Counted from the stretch's first letter, positions 35,740-45,769 are shown. The stretch is 64,000 nucleotides of DNA from JAPUDS01 sp964536265 (GCA_964536265.1 CAZHVV010000001.1:62001-126000); one strand, 5' to 3'. Numbers and translations are program-made. Notes: generated by a model from the letters alone, not told the origin.

Positions 35740-37045
35740 GCTTGAACTCAAATACTTTTGCTATACGCTGAGCTGCATCATCAACTGTCGCGGTATTCTG
35801 CACCATTGCTGTTGAACCAAGTGCTCGACGTATGTATTCTCGCATCTTTGATTCGAGCTCTTTTTGTTGTTGCTCAATATCATAGTATTGGGCATATTCG
35901 TGACCGTACTGAGAGTGAAACCACTTGGCGAGGTCATAGGCCTGAGCTCTGTCGATTTCGGTGCGAACTGTCTCAGCAACTGCAGGGTGCATAATTGAGC
36001 CGATAGATTCTTCTCGATACAGTGGTGAGTGAACAGCGTTTGCCAAGATATATTGCGCATCGACGAGCCACTCATATGATTGCCGTCTAGCTTCGTTGGC
36101 GATAATTCCGTTGAATTCAGCGTTTTCTTGACTAAAAATACCAGGGATATTTGCAAGGTCATGCATAATCATAGCAGCGTAAAGTCGATTCTGACCGTCT
36201 GCGGCGTCAAAACCTTTGGCGTCGTATATAGGAGGTTTCTCGAGAGCGTGCATCATAAATCCGCAGGCACTTTCAAGGTATTTTCCGCGAGTAACGGTGT
36301 CGCTTGTAGTCGTAGCATAATCAAACAATAGTTGTGCTTTCTTTGACGATGCCTCATACGGGTCGATAGGCGGTGTAGTTTCGCCGTTAACTACTCGTCT
36401 ATATAGATGGAAAGATTCAACGTCTTCGAATCTCTTCATGAACTGGTTGTAGGGCGCGTATTTTCGCCTTTGGTATTCATCCTCGGACTCGAGTCGCTGA
36501 GTGTGCCAGAGATTATTGTCCTCGCGGTGAATATCAGTCACTTCTGTTTTTGTGAGCTGGTGGTTAGGGAGTATATCTATAACTCGCTGAGTCCATACGT
36601 CGTGAGGAATAATTCCTGATACCTCAGTTTCGCGAACTAAGCTATCTGACTTTCGTTGCCATTCCTCGGTCAATACAAACAAATCAGCCGCTTCTGTAAC
36701 GTCACAGGCATCCGGCGTTCTCAACAGAAGGTCGATTGCTGCAATACCTCTACCATATAACCTCGGGTGTTCTCGAGGGGGGAAACTGTATGTTTCGACG
36801 CCAGTTTTTATATAGCTTACAGCTTCTAAAACAGAGGCGCGTATAGTACTCGGGTTATTGCCCTCAGCGGCATCTAACTCTGCAAGGCCTACGAGGCTTT
36901 TGATTCGTGTATGCTTCAATTCATTGAGTTTGTCGAGGTCATTCGGGGAGCAGTCGAATTCAGGTACCGGTGCCAGGGCATTTCGGCTACGTAGGGTATT
37001 GGCAGATACATCTACCGCTTCTGGGTTAATCAGGCTTGTGCTCAT
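35681..37045 (-). CDS. Unknown helical protein (454 aa)
   Basis: I do not recognise it. The product begins MSTSLINPEAVDVSANTLRS and is mainly helical and acidic, rich in Tyr, Asp and Arg, with no signal or membrane segment. A TPR-like or alpha-solenoid fold is possible (repeated A-x-x-L-x-x-A/Y patterns), but no motif is firm. Its 3' end overlaps recO by 59 bases in antisense. A consensus promoter starts transcription about 130 bases before the ATG, an unusually long leader for this window. A short inverted repeat GTTTTTACATAAAAAC ends 7 bases before the start codon. Confidence 0.75.
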   Translation of the reverse strand: MSTSLINPEAVDVSANTLRSRNALAPVPEFDCSPNDLDKLNELKHTRIKSLVGLAELDAAEGNNPSTIRASVLEAVSYIKTGVETYSFPPREHPRLYGRGIAAIDLLLRTPDACDVTEAADLFVLTEEWQRKSDSLVRETEVSGIIPHDVWTQRVIDILPNHQLTKTEVTDIHREDNNLWHTQRLESEDEYQRRKYAPYNQFMKRFEDVESFHLYRRVVNGETTPPIDPYEASSKKAQLLFDYATTTSDTVTRGKYLESACGFMMHALEKPPIYDAKGFDAADGQNRLYAAMIMHDLANIPGIFSQENAEFNGIIANEARRQSYEWLVDAQYILANAVHSPLYREESIGSIMHPAVAETVRTEIDRAQAYDLAKWFHSQYGHEYAQYYDIEQQQKELESKMREYIRRALGSTAMVQNTATVDDAAQRIAKVFEFKPRDDRRLAQQASEPEQAVA

Positions 37046-37183
37046 AAAGTTTGTTTTTATGTAAAAACCTTAACCTTGTTATACCTCTGTTTAAAGAGAA
37101 ATACAATACTTATTACCAAAAACTTTAAAGTCTATGGCAGGAGGTGTGGCGCTCGACTGTTCGTCGCACACTGTCATGGTCAT

Positions 37184-37212
37184 GTTATACCAATTAGTAT
37201 GAATTTTGTCAA
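37184..37212 (-). promoter_or_regulatory. Promoter of the 454-residue unknown gene, with long leader
   Basis: On the minus strand: TTGACA (37207-37212), a 17-base spacer and TATAAC (37184-37189). The start would be near 37177, about 132 bases before the ATG. The leader has no obvious conserved riboswitch. Confidence 0.75.
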
Positions 37213-37243
37213 TATATAATACGATTCATTCACCTATTGAAGA

Positions 37244-37296
37244 GGGCCGCCACCCTCTACGTTTTTTAAAAAAAATCGTAGGGAGGGTGGCGGCCC
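37244..37296. repeat. Large GC-rich inverted repeat with a T6A8 core
   Basis: The left arm GGGCCGCCACCCTCTACG and the right arm pair almost fully, with two extra bases bulged, and enclose a T6A8 centre that can pair as well. It lies 15 bases after the stop of the GC-rich gene at 37312-38082. There is no T-run after the stem on either strand; on the minus strand the eight-T run lies inside the loop. It may be an atypical terminator or a mobile-element remnant. Confidence 0.8.
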
Positions 37297-37311
37297 ATTG
37301 GACAGTGGCTA

Positions 37312-38082
37312 CTACTTGAGCCGGTAACGATTGACCACAAGGAGACCGATGAAGTAGCGTGAAAGCTGAGGAGTCCGCTGAATTGCCTTCGCGATGATTT
37401 GGCGCTTGCGGTTCGGGTCGGCCTTCAGAACAAGCGCTTCTTCGCCTTCCTTGGCGCTCACCAGCGTAGTTCCACTCAACAGTTGCTTTGCAAGTTTCAC
37501 TGCGTGGGCGTCGATGGTGAAGACCAGGCAGTCAGCAATCATGAGCCAGAAACGTAGGTTCATGACGTACTGGATACCTTCGTCGGTCGGCTTGACTTCC
37601 GGGTTGCGCATTTCTTTGCAACCCTTGAGGTACGCCTGACGAATAGCCCAGTGGGCGTCCTCGAAGTGCTCGCGATTGCGGAGCATCCAGCCAACAGCCT
37701 CGATAAGTTCATCGGCGAGCCGTTTGAAGGGTGGTCGATTTACGGCTGCGTGCAGCTTGTCAATCTCGAGCTCAGCTTTCGCGTACTGGCGAGTGCGATT
37801 GAGCCAGTTGGCGTAGTCGCGGGTCAGGTCGAGCTTGAGGTCTTCGGATGCATGAGGGTCGTTTTGTACGACCACCAGATACTCCATGAAGAGTTTCTCC
37901 TGGCCTTCATGCAACAAGATTGTCGCGTACAAACCGTTCAGCTCAGGGGTTTCGAAGAAATCCCCTTGGTTACGGTCTGCGAGGTAGAAGAGACCTGCGG
38001 CGAGGGCCATGGTGCTTTCGCCTTCGTTGAAAAGCTCCTGCATCCTCTTGAGAAGGAATTCGGGGGTAATCGTCTGAGTCAT
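37312..38082 (-). CDS. Unknown TPR-like protein with foreign base composition (256 aa)
   Basis: I do not recognise it. From the start MTQTITPEFLLKRMQEL the product is helical and looks like tetratricopeptide repeats (about 10-170: ALAAGLFYLADRNQGDFF, WLNRTRQYAKAELEID). Base composition differs from its neighbours: two sampled 60-base stretches (37381-37440 and 37741-37800) are about 57% GC, against about 45% in a sampled stretch of the gene to its left. It has its own promoter, a GAGAGG ribosome site, and a large GC-rich hairpin after the stop. Recent transfer, perhaps from another CPR group, fits. An upstream in-frame ATG (38142) lies too close to the -10 box and was rejected. Confidence 0.75.
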   Translation of the reverse strand: MTQTITPEFLLKRMQELFNEGESTMALAAGLFYLADRNQGDFFETPELNGLYATILLHEGQEKLFMEYLVVVQNDPHASEDLKLDLTRDYANWLNRTRQYAKAELEIDKLHAAVNRPPFKRLADELIEAVGWMLRNREHFEDAHWAIRQAYLKGCKEMRNPEVKPTDEGIQYVMNLRFWLMIADCLVFTIDAHAVKLAKQLLSGTTLVSAKEGEEALVLKADPNRKRQIIAKAIQRTPQLSRYFIGLLVVNRYRLK

Positions 38083-38133
38083 GGTCGTGCCTCTCGGGTG
38101 TGGGTTGTCGAAGATCAAACACTGTCTTGCAAC

Positions 38134-38162
38134 AGAATACAATATTTATGCAAAATAATCAA
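38134..38162 (-). promoter_or_regulatory. Promoter of the GC-rich unknown gene
   Basis: On the minus strand: TTGATT (38157-38162), a 17-base spacer and TATTCT (38134-38139). The leader is about 45 nucleotides. Confidence 0.65.
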
Positions 38163-38188
38163 TAGCTGAAACAGGGGTGTGATTGTGG

Positions 38189-38232
38189 TATAATTCGTAC
38201 CAAGATTACAGTAAGCTACGTTGCCAACGTAG
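38189..38232 (+). promoter_or_regulatory. glyS promoter and leader hairpin
   Basis: An extended -10 box TGGTATAAT (TATAAT at 38189-38194) is followed by a leader with a perfect 7-bp stem CTACGTT/AACGTAG and a three-base loop (38216-38232), 18 bases before the start codon. Confidence 0.6.
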
Positions 38233-38250
38233 ACGAAAGGGCAGGAATAT

Positions 38251-39596
<1,346 letters not shown>

Positions 39597-39600
<4 letters not shown>

Positions 39601-40313
39601 GTGAGATTCTAAGTTTCATTCAAGCTAATTCAAGCCTTGTTACGCTGGTAGTTGGGTTAGCGGCATTTGCGATATATAGCCAGCAGAAATGGGATAAAAA
39701 AAGAAATGCTGCTAATGCAATCTTTATAGAAATAAAAACCGCCGAAGATAACCTTTCCCAAGCTAAAAGCTTACTAAATGAGCCAGGAGGAGGATCTATA
39801 CCAGACGATATCTTCTTGCTGCCAGTCGAGAGTTGGTCGTCAAACAGGCAAGATTTTATAAAAGACTTTAGGACAGACGAATGGAAGGCTATAGATAATT
39901 TCTATGGAAAATGTAAGCTGTACGACGAGAATGCTCGTTATAACGCACAGGCATTCTCGAAGAATGAGGAGCAGATAAGGATTAACGCGCATAGGCTCGT
40001 AGCCGATTATGCGGATGAGCTGACGGAAGGGGTTGCACAGCTTAATGATGAGCCTTCACTGAGTAATGAACAGCGCAAGACGGTTACTGAAGCCTATAAA
40101 ATTTTTAGTAACAGAGAATCGTTCATAGAAAAACATTATTTGAGTAGTAATCTTAGCAAGCCCATGTATACGCCGCAAAAGTATCTGGACAGAGCTCGCT
40201 CGTATGCGGGCGAGATCGATATGCTATCACTGGGCAATGTGGGCAAGAAGCTGAATAGCATCTCGAAAAGATCATGGATTAGAAACATTTTACATCTATA
40301 TAGCAACAATTAA
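39597..40313 (+). CDS. Unknown AT-rich membrane-anchored protein (238 aa)
   Basis: I do not recognise it. One N-terminal helix (about 12-30, SLVTLVVGLAAFAIYSQQ) is followed by a basic stop-transfer (KWDKKRNAA) and a soluble cytoplasmic helical domain of about 200 residues. The gene is AT-rich (a sampled line, 39841-39900, is about 33% GC) and its codons differ from glyS, to which it is joined by an ATGA overlap. This fits recent gain. Proteins of this outline often sit next to restriction or defence genes, and the next gene is an HSDR_N-type protein. Confidence 0.72.
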
Positions 40314-40325
40314 AGGAGGCTATTT

Positions 40326-41021
40326 GTGGCGACAACACATCAACGCGAAGTGCTCGAAAAAAACCTTAGGGAATATCGCAAGAAATGGCTTGGGAAAAGC
40401 AAAGGTAAGAGCCTCAACGAAGCAGATACACGCATTTGTGTGAATGATTTTCTGACTGATGTTCTCGGGTACCAAATGCACGAGGAAATTAAGACTGAGT
40501 ATGCGATTCGTGGTCAATACGCTGACTATGTCATTCAACTGAAGCGCAAGAAACAGTTTGTTGTTGAGGTGAAGGCGATGGAAATTGATCTCAATGCGAA
40601 ACACCTTCTGCAAGCAACTCATTATGCAGCAGATGAAGGTATAGACTGGGTTCTTCTGACGAATGGCATGAGCCTAGAACTTCATAGGGTAATTTTTTCA
40701 AAGCCAGTTTCAGACGTGCGAATCTTCAAATTCGATTTAGGTGACCTCTCTCAGATAGAAAAAGCCTCAGATGCAATCGTGAATTTAACCAAGAAAGCCG
40801 TTGAAAAAGGGGAATTAGAGGAATACTGGAAGCGCTTTGATGCGCTGAGCCCCATGAAACTCGTGAAGACAATTTATACAGAAGAAATTATTGGTGCGAT
40901 TCGTCGGAAAATCAAGAAAGACTCGAATATGAACTTTGATCAAACCGACGTTTTGAATGCTGTGCACGAGTTAGTTCTCTGCGCAAATAAAGAAGTAGTG
41001 AAACCAAAGAAATTGAAATAG
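40326..41021 (+). CDS. Type I restriction enzyme R-subunit N-terminal (HSDR_N-like) nuclease-fold protein
   Basis: A 231-residue protein with a PD-(D/E)xK nuclease core like that at the N-terminus of HsdR: Asp67 in QYADYVI, then Glu81-x-Lys83 in FVVEVKA, and a downstream Q in LLQATHYAADEG (about 95). No helicase, methylase or specificity subunit is nearby, so it is not a complete restriction system. It starts at GTG after a GGAGG site. The linked membrane protein is the only plausible partner. A defence or DNA-repair nuclease are both possible. Confidence 0.8.
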   Translation: MATTHQREVLEKNLREYRKKWLGKSKGKSLNEADTRICVNDFLTDVLGYQMHEEIKTEYAIRGQYADYVIQLKRKKQFVVEVKAMEIDLNAKHLLQATHYAADEGIDWVLLTNGMSLELHRVIFSKPVSDVRIFKFDLGDLSQIEKASDAIVNLTKKAVEKGELEEYWKRFDALSPMKLVKTIYTEEIIGAIRRKIKKDSNMNFDQTDVLNAVHELVLCANKEVVKPKKLK

Positions 41022-41034
41022 GAAGAAGGGGATT

Positions 41035-41415
41035 ATGGCATACGAAGGCACGAAATTACACGACTTTGAACCACGAGGGGAAGTCAAAGAACTCGAAATT
41101 ATCGACGTTGAAGTTGGGACGGGCGAGGAAGTGAAAGCTGGCGCAACGATTACGGCGCATTATACTGGCGCAATAGTAAAAAGCGGCATAATTTTTCAAA
41201 GCAGTCACGATTTTGGTAATGCTATCACTTTTGGTCTCGACCAAGTTATAAAAGGTTGGACACTCGGCGTTCCCGGCATGAAAGTTGGTGGTACGCGACG
41301 ACTTATCATCCCTGCGGAGCAAGCCTATGGCTCGAGTAGTCCTGCGAAAAACATCCCCGCAAACAGCGACCTTGTGTTCGACATTGACCTTGTGGCGATT
41401 CCACGAAACGGCTAG
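41035..41415 (+). CDS. FKBP-type peptidyl-prolyl cis-trans isomerase
   Basis: A single-domain FKBP of 126 residues. Typical elements are VGTGEEVKAGATITAHYTG, VIKGWTLGVPGMKVGGTRRLIIP and the YG...IPANSDLVFDIDLV end. There is no signal peptide, so it acts in the cytoplasm as a folding helper. Ribosome site GAAGGGG is present. The HSDR_N gene precedes it by 13 bases. Confidence 0.94.
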   Translation: MAYEGTKLHDFEPRGEVKELEIIDVEVGTGEEVKAGATITAHYTGAIVKSGIIFQSSHDFGNAITFGLDQVIKGWTLGVPGMKVGGTRRLIIPAEQAYGSSSPAKNIPANSDLVFDIDLVAIPRNG

Positions 41416-41421
41416 CGGCTC

Positions 41422-41967
41422 ATGCAACACCTCGGACTTATCACGATACTCATCACAGCCTTGGCAGGTGTTTTGACTATGCGGTTTTGGCCAATGGAGA
41501 ATAGACGTTCGTATAGCGAAAACATCGCTCGAAACCGTTCCTCACGGATAGCATTTGGTGTGTATATGACAATCGTGACGCTACTGTACTATTGGTTCGT
41601 GCTTGCATGGCTGGGTCCTGAACTTGGTATGGGTGTTTGGTATTACGCGTTGGTATGGCTGGCGCTTACGTTGCAACTAACACTTGCGTGGGTACCAGCA
41701 ACGGAAGGGCGCTCAATGTTTGTTCATAACATAGCTGCGTATGGCGTTGCACTTGTTATGCCGGCAGTTGTGGCGGTTATCCTATTCACGACAACTGTCA
41801 CACTATCGACCCTGCAAGTTATTGCTGCGGCGATGTTTTTGTTGTTCGCACTTGTTATAGGTGGGTTGTATATGTTTACGCCTTCAGCCCGCAAAAACTT
41901 TCTGTATTTCCAACTCGTGTATTTTGTTGCGTTCTGGATAGTTATGTTGGCGTTTACGTACCTGTAG
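41422..41967 (+). CDS. Unknown polytopic membrane protein (181 aa)
   Basis: I do not recognise a family. Five or six hydrophobic helices are seen (about 5-22, 43-65, 70-92, 100-125, 132-152 and 160-180) with short charged loops (ENRRSYSENIARNRSSR). It follows the FKBP gene by 6 bases and was probably co-transcribed with it. No ligand or catalytic motif is visible. Confidence 0.72.
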   Translation: MQHLGLITILITALAGVLTMRFWPMENRRSYSENIARNRSSRIAFGVYMTIVTLLYYWFVLAWLGPELGMGVWYYALVWLALTLQLTLAWVPATEGRSMFVHNIAAYGVALVMPAVVAVILFTTTVTLSTLQVIAAAMFLLFALVIGGLYMFTPSARKNFLYFQLVYFVAFWIVMLAFTYL

Positions 41968-42037
41968 ATTAACGAGGCTAGTGGTATAATTAGCGACAAG
42001 TAAAAATGCTGGGTGGTGGGAAGAGGAAGAATTTAAC

Positions 42038-43258
42038 GTGACACTTATCACCGAGGCTCATCTTAATCAAAATCCTAAGGGGTATTTTGTTGATTTTGGG
42101 GAAAATTTACAGCCAAAACAAGCTCAGGAGCTTACTGGGATTGTTCGTCGTATAGATGAGCGCAAAGGAATAAGTGACGAAGCTAGGATGTGGACACATG
42201 ATGCCGATGAGGCTGGGGGTGAGATAAAGGAATTTACCGATACAAAAACGTTTAAACAATTAACACCTCGAGAACAAGCACTGTCAATGTATGCAATACG
42301 CTACTGTTCAAGCGAGCCATGGAGATATGGTTTTCGGGAACTTGATGACGAGGGAACACTCTTCCCTTATTCTGGTCCATATCCGGTAGTGTCTCAACCT
42401 GCTTCACTACTCGACGCGATGGTACTATCTGGTGCAATTGGCTGGAAGATAGTCGAAGGTGCGAATGGTGGATATGAACGCATGAAAATTGGTGAGTTTG
42501 TTAATAAACTCTCACCCGATAGGTTTCGCCAACTGCAACTGCTTGGTGCGCTCGCGTTTCAAAAAGATCCTCTTGATAAGAATCTAGAAAGGGTAGCGAT
42601 AGATCGGAAAGACGAAGCAAGCGCAGGGTATTTTATGGTGGGTAACAATATAAATTCTGATTTCGTCGTGGAACAAATGTTGTATGCAGGTGGTATGAGT
42701 AAGCCAGTCATCACACCTCTTGGCGAGGAAACAACGCTCATAAAGCCAGTTATTAGTCGAGAGTTTATAACTGCCTCGTACCATGATTTTGTGCCAATTG
42801 TGCGTGGTTTGTTACTACATCTGAAGCAGTCGTTGTCGCCAGAGAATACAAAGACGATTAAGCAGGCTATTTTAGCAACTATACCGCATATAGCAGGTGA
42901 GAATAGAAATCGGTTCGGTAATTTTGGAGACGTGAGTAAACTTGAGATAGGTGAAACGCAAGCAAAAATCGGCAGGGGAACACCATTTAAGGATGGCGAT
43001 ATAATTGAAACAGGTACTGCAGATGCAACTGGTTTATCTCATGACTATTTCTATGCGCTCGTGCATCGAGCAAATCAGGTTGACTTGCAGCAAATTACTC
43101 AACTGAGACCAGGCAAGGTGCGTTTGGATAAAAGTATAACTATCACAGACGAAGAAATTCCCGCTTTCGTGAAAGCTATGCTCACACATCAAGGCAGCAG
43201 GGCATCGAATGAATATCTGGCATGGACTATCGAAACTGTCCTGTCTCCTAAAAAGTAA
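42038..43258 (+). CDS. Unknown protein (406 aa)
   Basis: I do not recognise it. It starts at GTG (MTLITEAHLNQNPKGYFVDF) after a purine-rich AAGAGGAAGAA site. The protein is soluble and of mixed helix and strand, with no signal or membrane segment; it ends RASNEYLAWTIETVLSPKK. A TATAAT box lies about 50 bases upstream (in GGTATAATTAG). It may be lineage-specific. No active-site motif was found. Confidence 0.75.
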   Translation: MTLITEAHLNQNPKGYFVDFGENLQPKQAQELTGIVRRIDERKGISDEARMWTHDADEAGGEIKEFTDTKTFKQLTPREQALSMYAIRYCSSEPWRYGFRELDDEGTLFPYSGPYPVVSQPASLLDAMVLSGAIGWKIVEGANGGYERMKIGEFVNKLSPDRFRQLQLLGALAFQKDPLDKNLERVAIDRKDEASAGYFMVGNNINSDFVVEQMLYAGGMSKPVITPLGEETTLIKPVISREFITASYHDFVPIVRGLLLHLKQSLSPENTKTIKQAILATIPHIAGENRNRFGNFGDVSKLEIGETQAKIGRGTPFKDGDIIETGTADATGLSHDYFYALVHRANQVDLQQITQLRPGKVRLDKSITITDEEIPAFVKAMLTHQGSRASNEYLAWTIETVLSPKK

Positions 43259-43267
43259 ATTTCTTGA

Positions 43268-43273
43268 TACAAT
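43268..43273 (+). promoter_or_regulatory. -10 box of the CYTH gene
   Basis: TACAAT ends 6 bases before the ATG at 43280, with no ribosome site. Confidence 0.55.
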
Positions 43274-43279
43274 ACAGGC

Positions 43280-43864
43280 ATGAATACAGAAATCGAAGTG
43301 AAGTTTCTTCACGTTAATCACGATGAAGTGCGGGCGAAGCTACAAACAATTGGAGCGGTATGCGAAAAACCGATGCGACTGATGCGGCGAGTAACATTTA
43401 ACAGTCCAATTATGAAAGCCAAGAATGGCTGGATTCGCATACGTGATGAGGGCGAAGAAGCAACTATTGGTTACAAACAGACAGATTCACTAGACATTGA
43501 CGGCACGAAAGAAATTGAAACGACAGTTGGAGATTTTGATGCTGTTGTGGCAATTTTAAAGCAATCTGAAGCTGCGAGTGAATCGTTTCAGGAGTCAAAG
43601 CGTGAGTCATGGCGGCTCGGCGAAGTGCAAATAGAACTTGATGAATGGCCGTGGCTTGATACGTATATCGAGATAGAAGCGCCGACTGAAGCACTTGTGC
43701 ATGAAACTGCGTTAAAATTAGGGTTTGATATAGAGCAGGCAATTTCAGGCAATGTGATGGTGGCATACAAAGAACAGTATCCTCATTTGGATATCGATGA
43801 AGTTGTAAGTAACTTGGCTGAAGTAAAATTCGGCGCTCCATTACCGGGAATGTTCAAGAAGTAA
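43280..43864 (+). CDS. CYTH-domain protein (class IV adenylate cyclase/triphosphatase fold)
   Basis: A 194-residue triphosphate-tunnel protein. The N-terminal signature ExExK is EIEVKF (residues 4-9). Alternating charged strands follow (WIRIRDEG, ATIGYKQTD, VQIELDEWPWLDTYIEIEAP), which line the tunnel that binds metal and triphosphate. Members cleave thiamine triphosphate or inorganic triphosphate or make cAMP; the activity here cannot be told. A leaderless start is likely. Confidence 0.9.
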   Translation: MNTEIEVKFLHVNHDEVRAKLQTIGAVCEKPMRLMRRVTFNSPIMKAKNGWIRIRDEGEEATIGYKQTDSLDIDGTKEIETTVGDFDAVVAILKQSEAASESFQESKRESWRLGEVQIELDEWPWLDTYIEIEAPTEALVHETALKLGFDIEQAISGNVMVAYKEQYPHLDIDEVVSNLAEVKFGAPLPGMFKK

Positions 43865-43867
43865 GTT

Positions 43868-44113
43868 CTAGAGAATTGGCAAGTTTTCTTCGGCGATGTC
43901 GAGCGCCTGAGCGAGGCGAGCGAGCTGTTGGAATTTGCCGTACTTGATATGTGTGCCATCAACGTGGCAAAGACGATAGTAGTGGTCAAACGTGACTGTT
44001 TCACCTTTGAAATTAGTTGCCGTCGTTGGCTCGTCAATCCGCACTATATACCAACCTGGCGGTTCATCCGCTAAGATTCGTTTCAGTTTCGCATAATGAT
44101 TAAAACCAGGCAT
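43868..44113 (-). CDS. Small unknown protein (81 aa)
   Basis: I do not recognise it. It begins MPGFNHYAKLKRILADEPPGW and is soluble, with a compact alpha/beta outline (YIVRIDEPTTATNF, HYYRLCHVDGTHIKYG). It lies 3 bases beyond the CYTH stop in the opposite direction. A TATAAT box (44124-44129, minus strand) ends 10 bases before its ATG and is arranged back-to-back with the promoter of the helicase gene, which supports a real gene. Confidence 0.72.
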   Translation of the reverse strand: MPGFNHYAKLKRILADEPPGWYIVRIDEPTTATNFKGETVTFDHYYRLCHVDGTHIKYGKFQQLARLAQALDIAEENLPIL

Positions 44114-44123
44114 GTCAGAGCCT

Positions 44124-44149
44124 ATTATAGACTGTTACTGCGGTATACT
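44124..44149. promoter_or_regulatory. Divergent -10 boxes for the 81-residue gene and the Pif1-like helicase
   Basis: TATAAT on the minus strand (44124-44129) and TATACT on the plus strand (44144-44149) point away from each other. They end 10 and 8 bases before their start codons. Confidence 0.5.
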
Positions 44150-44157
44150 AGAAGGTA

Positions 44158-45690
44158 ATGGATCAACTTTTAGCGCTTGAGATATTGCTCTCGGGGGAGC
44201 ATGTTATGTTGACTGGCCCAGCAGGGTCAGGCAAAACATATGTGCTCAATGAATTTATTCGTCGCGCGAAGAAAGCAGGAAAGCATGTCTCCGTGACAGC
44301 AACGACTGGTCTTGCTGCGACACACATCAATGGAACGACGATTCACGCGTGGAGTGGAATAGGTATACTCGACGAATTACCAGAAGACTACGAAGATGAT
44401 TTACTGAAAAGTCGGCGGGATATCATAGAAGCGACCGATGTACTTATAATTGATGAGATTTCGATGTTGCATGACTACCGTCTCGACATGGTTGATTATG
44501 TGGCGCGCAAAGTCCGAGAGGATGAGCGGCCATTTGGTGGAATCCAAGTCGTGCTGTGTGGTGACTTTTTCCAACTGCCGCCAGTGAATCGCCACGATTC
44601 GCGCGAGGGTAGTTTTGTTGTTAATTCTGAGGTATGGGAAGCACTTGACCCGGTCGTCTGTTACTTGGCCGAGCAACATCGTCAAGACGACGAAGTTTTG
44701 CTCGATATTCTCAACGCGCTACGACAAGGGGATATACGACGCGGGCATGCTGAGACACTGCTTGGGCGACTTGATGCAACATTCGGCGACGATGAAGTGA
44801 CTGAACTCCACACAGTTAATGTTGACGTTGATAGAATCAATCAACAAAAACTTGAAGCTCTCGAGGGTAATATACATGTATACGCAGCGGTAACAACCGG
44901 CAAAGACAACTATGTCGCTAGTCTGAAACGGTCATGTATTGCACTTGAGTCACTACAGCTAAAGCGTGGTGCGTTGGTGATGGCGATAAAAAACAGTCCT
45001 GAGCGAAAATACGTGAATGGTTCGATAGGTGTTGTGAAAGAATTCGAGGCACTGACGAATTACCCGGTTGTTGAGTTTAGAAGTGGCCGGATAGTAACAA
45101 TGAAAGAAGATACCTGGGAACTTCGCGATGGCGACAAAAAACGTGCCAGTATGAGCCAGATTCCACTTCGTCTTGCATGGGCTATCACCGTGCACAAGTC
45201 GCAGGGTATGACACTCGATGCTGCACGGATTGACCTGCGACGAGCTTTTGTCGAAGGTATGGGTTACGTCGCTTTGAGCCGCGTGCGAAGTCTTGATGGA
45301 CTGAGTCTGGTCGGTATCAATCAAATGGCGCTGCGGGTGAGCGAGGAAGCACTACATATTGATTCAACACTGCGCAAAAAGGCAGCCAATGACCATGCGA
45401 AGTTTGAACATCTCCGAGCAAAAGCATTGAAACGTCAAAAGGACGAAGTGAAACAAGTTACAGAAAAGGAAAAGAAAGCGACATCATGGGCTGATAGGCT
45501 TGCGACAATGCGCGAAAAACATCCAAACGCATATAGACCATGGACTGACGAGCAAGACGAAAAGTTAAAGCAAGATTTCCAAAATGGTGTGACCGTTAAA
45601 AAGCTAAGCAAACAACTTGGGCGACATGAGAAATCAATTATATTGCGCCTGCAGAAACATTTTGGTGAAGATGTAATTGCTCTAAGTTGA
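44158..45690 (+). CDS. Pif1/RecD-like superfamily 1B DNA helicase with C-terminal SANT/HTH-like domain
   Basis: A 510-residue 5'-3' DNA helicase. Walker A is GPAGSGKT (20-27), Walker B IIDEISML (97-104), and later motifs include LCGDFFQLPP and LRLAWAITVHKSQGMTLD, followed by YVALSRVRS. These are Pif1 family features. A basic linker (about 405-455) leads to a small domain at about 462-505 (PWTDEQDEKLKQDF, KKLSKQLGRHEKSIILRL) resembling a SANT/HTH DNA-binding unit. Pif1 enzymes unwind forks and G-quadruplexes; the added domain may direct it to particular DNA. Confidence 0.92.
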   Translation: MDQLLALEILLSGEHVMLTGPAGSGKTYVLNEFIRRAKKAGKHVSVTATTGLAATHINGTTIHAWSGIGILDELPEDYEDDLLKSRRDIIEATDVLIIDEISMLHDYRLDMVDYVARKVREDERPFGGIQVVLCGDFFQLPPVNRHDSREGSFVVNSEVWEALDPVVCYLAEQHRQDDEVLLDILNALRQGDIRRGHAETLLGRLDATFGDDEVTELHTVNVDVDRINQQKLEALEGNIHVYAAVTTGKDNYVASLKRSCIALESLQLKRGALVMAIKNSPERKYVNGSIGVVKEFEALTNYPVVEFRSGRIVTMKEDTWELRDGDKKRASMSQIPLRLAWAITVHKSQGMTLDAARIDLRRAFVEGMGYVALSRVRSLDGLSLVGINQMALRVSEEALHIDSTLRKKAANDHAKFEHLRAKALKRQKDEVKQVTEKEKKATSWADRLATMREKHPNAYRPWTDEQDEKLKQDFQNGVTVKKLSKQLGRHEKSIILRLQKHFGEDVIALS

Positions 45691-45769
45691 CGTCTGTTAC
45701 TGACAAGCATCCAAATGTGATATTTCGTGCTAAAATTATAACCATAAGGTACTTCTAAAGGAGGAATCT

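Noticed and set aside
38200..38250. T-box or glycine riboswitch before glyS
   Set aside because: The leader is only about 50 bases and lacks the conserved T-box and riboswitch cores.
40326..41021. Complete type I restriction-modification system
   Set aside because: No HsdM, HsdS or helicase part of HsdR is encoded nearby.
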